Assembly (NCBI GenBank): GCA_900319505.1
Contig: ONOV01000046.1
Coordinates: forward strand, 1 to 10,113
DNA from: an uncultured Erysipelotrichaceae bacterium
GTDB lineage: Bacteria > Bacillota_I > Bacilli_A > Erysipelotrichales > Erysipelotrichaceae
DNA length: 10,113 bases
Direction: 5' to 3'
Shown piece after piece: positions 6,178 to 10,113 of this stretch; the stretch's first letter is position 1, and the number at the start of each line of letters is the position of its first letter. The position numbers were made by a program, and so were the translations under genes. The notes below the pieces were generated by a model. It was not told the origin of the DNA. It did no database searches and worked only from the letters and a program-made list of their open reading frames with translations.

Positions 6178-9100
6178 TGAACATTAATAAAATCAAAGCG
6201 ATTAAGATCGGCCTCGCTTCACCTGAGAAGATCCTTGAATGGTCTTATGGTGAAGTCCTCAATAACGAAACAATCAACTATCGTTCTCAGAAGCCTGAGA
6301 AAGACGGTCTGTTCTGTGAAAGAATCTTCGGTCCTACCAAGGACTGGGAATGTGCCTGTGGGAAGTACAAGAAAGTACGTTACAAAGGCAAGATCTGCGA
6401 CAGATGCGGTGTTGAGGTAACAAAGAGTATTGTCCGTCGTCAGCGTATGGGTCATATTCAGCTGGCTGCTCCGGTTACACATACCTGGTATCTCAACGGT
6501 ATTCCGAGCCGTATGAGTGTTCTGCTGGACATTCCGCCCAAGCAGCTGTCCAATGTTGTTTATTACATTTCCTGGGTTGTAACAGATCCGGGTGATTCTG
6601 ACTTCACATACAAGCAGATTATTTCTGAGCGTGAACTGCGTGAGGCAAATGCCAAGTTCACACCTGGCAGCTTCAAGGCAGAAACCGGTGCAGGTGCTGT
6701 CAAGACACTGCTGGAGCAGGTTGACCTGCAGAAGGAATATGATGATATTCAGGCACAGCTCAAGGAAATCAATGAGAAGAGTGCCAAGAATAAGCGCACG
6801 GTCAAGAGTGATAAGGCCAAGAAGCTGATCAAGCGTCTGGATACAGTTGAGGCATTCCTTAACTCCAACCAGAAGCCGGAGTGGATGGTTCTGACTGTCC
6901 TGCCGGTTATTCCGCCGGATCTGAGACCTATGCTGCAGCTGGATGGCGGCCGTTACGCCACCAGTGATTTAAACGATCTCTACAGACGTGTTATTATCCG
7001 TAACAACCGTTTGAAGAAGCTGCTGGCTATGGCTACACCTACCATCATCGTTCAGAACGAAAAGAGAATGCTGCAGGAAGCAGTAGACTCTCTGATCGAT
7101 AATGGCCGTAAGTTCAAGGGGGCTACTGGTGCCGGCGGCCGTGAGCTGAAGTCTCTTTCTCACTCTCTGAAAGGTAAGCAGGGCCGTTTCCGTCAGAACC
7201 TGTTAGGTAAGCGTACTGACTTCTCCGGCCGTTCTGTTATTGCCATCGGACCTACTCTGAAGATGTATCAGTGCGGTCTGCCTAAGGAAATGGCACTGCA
7301 GCTCTACAAGCCGTTCATTATTCATGAACTGGTTAACGAACATGATATTGCACAGACAACAAAGTCTGCTGAAAAGCTGATTGCACGTCAGGATCCTCGT
7401 ATCTGGGATACGGTTGAAAAGGTAATTGCCGATCATCCTGTATTCCTTAACCGTGCGCCTACTCTGCATAGATTAGGTATTCAGTCCTTCTTCCCGATTC
7501 TGGTTGAGGGAAGAGCAATCCGTGTCCATCCGCTGGTATGTCCGGCTTTCAACGCCGACTTCGATGGTGACCAGATGGCTGTCCATCTTCCGTTAAGTGA
7601 AGAAGCAAGAGCTGAGACGGAAATCCTGATGCTCGGTTCTCATAATATCCTGGGTCCTAAGGATGGCAAACCGATTGTTACGCCTGGACAGGACCTTGTA
7701 CTTGGAAACTTCTATCTGAACATGGAAGAAACAGCTCAGGAGTTCTATGACAAAGCTGATACACTTGAGAAACTCGGTGAGGAAGCTGAATCTCTGAGAT
7801 GGAGAAGATATGGTGATAACGAAGGCCATGTCTTCATGAATCCGGATGAAGTTCTGGTTGCCTACCAGACAGGTGTTGTTCATCTGCATACACGTATTGC
7901 TCTGCCTGCAAAGACTCTTCATAAGACATGCTTTACAGATTACCAGAACAGCTGCTATCTGCTGACTTCTGTCGGCAAGATCATCTTCAACCAGGCATTC
8001 CCGGATGATTTCCCTTACATCAATGAAGCAAGCGGAAATAATCTGCGTGTTACACCGGATGATGATTTTGTTCCGATGGGAACAGATATCCATAAGGAAA
8101 TTGTGAATCGTCCGATTCATGGCGAATTCAAGAAGAAGGACCTTGGTAATACGATCGCTGCTGTATTCGATAAGTACGGCATCAATGGTACAAGTGATAT
8201 CCTCGATAACCTGAAGGATATGGGCTATCTGTATTCTACTGTTGCAGGTATGACCGTTGCCTTAAGTGATATTACAGTTGCGCCGCATAAGGCACAGCTG
8301 GTTGCTGAAGGACAGAAGCAGTCCGATATCCTGAACAATTTAAGAGACAGAGGTCTCTTAACCGATCAGGAATGGGAAGCTAAGTTCAACGATCTCTGGA
8401 ATGGTGATAACAAAGAACATCCTGGTATCAAGGAACGTGTCGGTAATGACCTGATGGCTTCATTCAAGCGTATGAATCCGATCAACATGATGGCTGTATC
8501 CGGTGCCCGTGGTAACAAGAACCATTTCACTCAGCTTGCTGGTCTGCGTGGTCTGATGGCGCGTCCGACTCAGGCCAAGTCCAAAAAGGAATATCAGCCT
8601 TCCATTATCGAAGTCCCGATCACATCCTGCTTCCGTGAAGGCATGAGTGTATCTGAATTCTTCATATCCACGCATGGTGTACGTAAGGGTCTGACTGATA
8701 CTGCTCTGAAGACAGCATCTTCTGGCTATCTGACAAGACGACTGGTCGATGTTGCCCAGGAAGTTATTATTTCTGAAGATGACTGCGGTACAGATAAGGG
8801 ATATCTTGTTGAAGAGCTCAGAGATGAGAAGGACAACACAAAGATTGAATCTTTCTTCGACCGTATTGTCGGCCGGTATACTCAGCAGCCGATTACAGAT
8901 CCTGAGACAGGTGAAGTGATTGTGGATGGTGACACGTATATTACGGATGCTCTGGCTGAAGAGTGTGTCAAGCGCGGTGTAACCAAGGCATATATCCGTA
9001 ACGTATTTACATGTGAATCCAAGACAGGCATCTGCCGCAAGTGCTATGGCCGCAATATGGCAACAGGCAACCTTGTTGAAGAGGGTGAAGCAGTCGGTGT

Positions 9101-10052
9101 CATGGCGGCACAGGCTATTGGTGAGCCTGGTACTCAGCTGACTATGCGTAACTTCCATACCGGCGGTGTTGCGACTAAGAATGGTGATATCACACAGGGT
9201 CTTCCTCGTGTTGAAGAATTGTTCGAAGCTAGAACACCTAAGGGCGTTGCTGTTATCTCCAAGATTGACGGAGTCGTCACATCTATTGAAGATAACAAAG
9301 ACGGAACAGGTAAAGTTATTACAGTTCAGGGTGAGAAGGAAGCCGTTGCACATAAGGCTGACCTGACCCAGATCGTTGTATCTGACGTGAAAGTCGGTAC
9401 GCATGTCAAGGCTGGTGAAAAGCTCACTGAAGGTCAGATTGCACCTAAGGAACTGCTGGATGTTGCCGGTGTCAGAGCCGTACAGGAATATATTCTGAAA
9501 GAAGTTAAGAAGGTTTATTCCTCTCAATCCATTGATATTTCCGATAAGCATCTGGAAGTTATGATCAAACAGATGCTGAAGCGTGTCATCGTTGTTCAGA
9601 GCAATGATTCCGGTCTGACAGCAGGTCAGACACTGTCTCTTGCACATATGAACGATATCAACGACAACCTGCTGGATGAAGGCAAGACACCTGCAAAGTT
9701 CGAACCGATTCTGCTTGGTATTTCCAAAGCTGCTGTTGAAACAGACTCCTTCCTGTCTGCTGCTTCCTTCCAGGAGACCATCCGTGTCCTCACTGATGCA
9801 GCAATCAAAGGCAAGATCGATTATCTGCAGGGCTTAAAGGAAAATGTCATGATTGGTAAGCTGATTCCGGCTGGCACTGGACGTGACTTCGACCGGGAAA
9901 CCAACCGCCGTATCGCTGCCAGAGCTGCTCAGCTGAAGCATGAACGTGAAGAGCGCAATGCGGAAGCCAAGGCTGCTTTAGAGGAAGCCACCAGACGTTC
10001 TGAAGAGGGCATTGTTCCCAACAGTGCGGATGGCGACGATTCTGAAGACTGA
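6177..10052 (+). CDS. rpoC: DNA-directed RNA polymerase subunit beta-prime
   Basis: Beta-prime carries the catalytic magnesium site. The 1291-residue product shows the N-terminal zinc site (C59, C61, C74, C77), the clamp-helix region that binds sigma (about 265-315), the invariant [12 protein letters not shown] with Asp461, Asp463 and Asp465, the bridge helix ([10 protein letters not shown] through GLRGLM, ending about 794), the second zinc site (C870, C946, C953, C956) and the trigger loop ([10 protein letters not shown], His994). There is no large trigger-loop insertion of the proteobacterial type. It is about 90 residues longer than I recall for B. subtilis: a helical, charged insertion near 518-549, a short one at 798-809, and a charged tail after residue 1235. 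GAGGAGG (6163-6169), inside the end of rpoB, lies 7 bases before the ATG; the one-base overlap suggests translational coupling for equal subunit output. Confidence 0.99.
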   Translation: MNINKIKAIKIGLASPEKILEWSYGEVLNNETINYRSQKPEKDGLFCERIFGPTKDWECACGKYKKVRYKGKICDRCGVEVTKSIVRRQRMGHIQLAAPVTHTWYLNGIPSRMSVLLDIPPKQLSNVVYYISWVVTDPGDSDFTYKQIISERELREANAKFTPGSFKAETGAGAVKTLLEQVDLQKEYDDIQAQLKEINEKSAKNKRTVKSDKAKKLIKRLDTVEAFLNSNQKPEWMVLTVLPVIPPDLRPMLQLDGGRYATSDLNDLYRRVIIRNNRLKKLLAMATPTIIVQNEKRMLQEAVDSLIDNGRKFKGATGAGGRELKSLSHSLKGKQGRFRQNLLGKRTDFSGRSVIAIGPTLKMYQCGLPKEMALQLYKPFIIHELVNEHDIAQTTKSAEKLIARQDPRIWDTVEKVIADHPVFLNRAPTLHRLGIQSFFPILVEGRAIRVHPLVCPAFNADFDGDQMAVHLPLSEEARAETEILMLGSHNILGPKDGKPIVTPGQDLVLGNFYLNMEETAQEFYDKADTLEKLGEEAESLRWRRYGDNEGHVFMNPDEVLVAYQTGVVHLHTRIALPAKTLHKTCFTDYQNSCYLLTSVGKIIFNQAFPDDFPYINEASGNNLRVTPDDDFVPMGTDIHKEIVNRPIHGEFKKKDLGNTIAAVFDKYGINGTSDILDNLKDMGYLYSTVAGMTVALSDITVAPHKAQLVAEGQKQSDILNNLRDRGLLTDQEWEAKFNDLWNGDNKEHPGIKERVGNDLMASFKRMNPINMMAVSGARGNKNHFTQLAGLRGLMARPTQAKSKKEYQPSIIEVPITSCFREGMSVSEFFISTHGVRKGLTDTALKTASSGYLTRRLVDVAQEVIISEDDCGTDKGYLVEELRDEKDNTKIESFFDRIVGRYTQQPITDPETGEVIVDGDTYITDALAEECVKRGVTKAYIRNVFTCESKTGICRKCYGRNMATGNLVEEGEAVGVMAAQAIGEPGTQLTMRNFHTGGVATKNGDITQGLPRVEELFEARTPKGVAVISKIDGVVTSIEDNKDGTGKVITVQGEKEAVAHKADLTQIVVSDVKVGTHVKAGEKLTEGQIAPKELLDVAGVRAVQEYILKEVKKVYSSQSIDISDKHLEVMIKQMLKRVIVVQSNDSGLTAGQTLSLAHMNDINDNLLDEGKTPAKFEPILLGISKAAVETDSFLSAASFQETIRVLTDAAIKGKIDYLQGLKENVMIGKLIPAGTGRDFDRETNRRIAARAAQLKHEREERNAEAKAALEEATRRSEEGIVPNSADGDDSED

Positions 10053-10057
10053 ATCTC

Positions 10058-10093
10058 AAGACCGTAAGATCAAATGATCTGCGGTCTTTTCTT
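10058..10093 (+). terminator. Intrinsic terminator after rpoC
   Basis: AAGACCG (10058-10064) pairs with CGGTCTT (10082-10088), and above a small internal loop AGATC (10067-10071) pairs with GATCT (10076-10080) around a four-base loop. The stem runs into TTTTCTT. It begins 6 bases after the rpoC stop codon and should end the rpoB-rpoC transcript. Confidence 0.9.
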
Positions 10094-10113
10094 ATTGGCC
10101 ATGCGGCCAGGTA

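Noticed and set aside
8460..9647. A 395-codon open frame on the minus strand inside rpoC, and a 329-codon one inside rpoB (3817-4806)
   Set aside because: Both are fully antisense to conserved rpoC and rpoB coding sequence, have no recognisable domain and are Cys/Ile/Asn-rich as expected from reverse reading of biased codons. They are shadows.
10095..10110. Small inverted repeat TGGCC/GGCCA after the rpoC terminator
   Set aside because: Five base pairs at the window edge with nothing following; too little to assign.
1..10113. Mobile elements, CRISPR arrays, tRNA genes or a novel defence system
   Set aside because: The window is almost fully occupied by conserved core genes, with no transposase, direct-repeat array, tRNA-like fold or foreign gene seen.

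Overview
This window is a core transcription and translation locus of a low-to-moderate G+C Gram-positive bacterium (Bacillota). In order on the + strand it holds rplJ (L10), rplL (L7/L12), an RsmC/YbxB-type rRNA methyltransferase gene, rpoB and rpoC. This order, with a YbxB-like methyltransferase between rplL and rpoB, matches Bacillus subtilis. Within Bacillota my best guess is the Erysipelotrichia or a close relative. Reasons: an Asn at the rifampicin-pocket position that is His in most bacteria (Asn is typical of Mollicutes), an unusually long beta subunit, and TGA used as a stop (methyltransferase and rpoC), which excludes code-4 Mollicutes. This placement is inference and was not tested by any search.

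Layout. Bases 1-28 are residual upstream sequence with no assignable gene. An extended -10 promoter (29-56) drives an L10-leader RNA (about 63-172) that ends in an attenuator hairpin just before rplJ (210-764). rplL (789-1163) follows and is closed by an intrinsic terminator with a short U-tract. The methyltransferase gene (1238-1846) comes next, and its stop codon lies inside the -35 box of a second promoter that serves rpoB. rpoB (1957-6177) and rpoC (6177-10052) overlap by one base. A clear intrinsic terminator follows rpoC at 10058-10093, and the last 20 bases hold no assignable gene.

How it works together. L10 and L12 form the ribosomal stalk that recruits translation factors; the leader RNA probably lets excess L10-L12 complex shut off its own transcription. 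The methyltransferase probably modifies 16S rRNA. RpoB and RpoC form the catalytic core of RNA polymerase. The partial terminator after rplL and the separate rpoB promoter let the cell make much more stalk protein than polymerase while keeping the two units linked.

Nothing here is a new kind of system. The parts worth attention are lineage-specific: an Asn at the rifampicin-contact His position; a beta subunit enlarged at three places, one of which looks like a duplicated module; a short basic insertion just after the bridge helix and a helical insertion in beta-prime; charged C-terminal tails on both subunits; and a readable L10-leader antitermination switch. All comparisons with B. subtilis and E. 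coli proteins are from memory, not from a run alignment.
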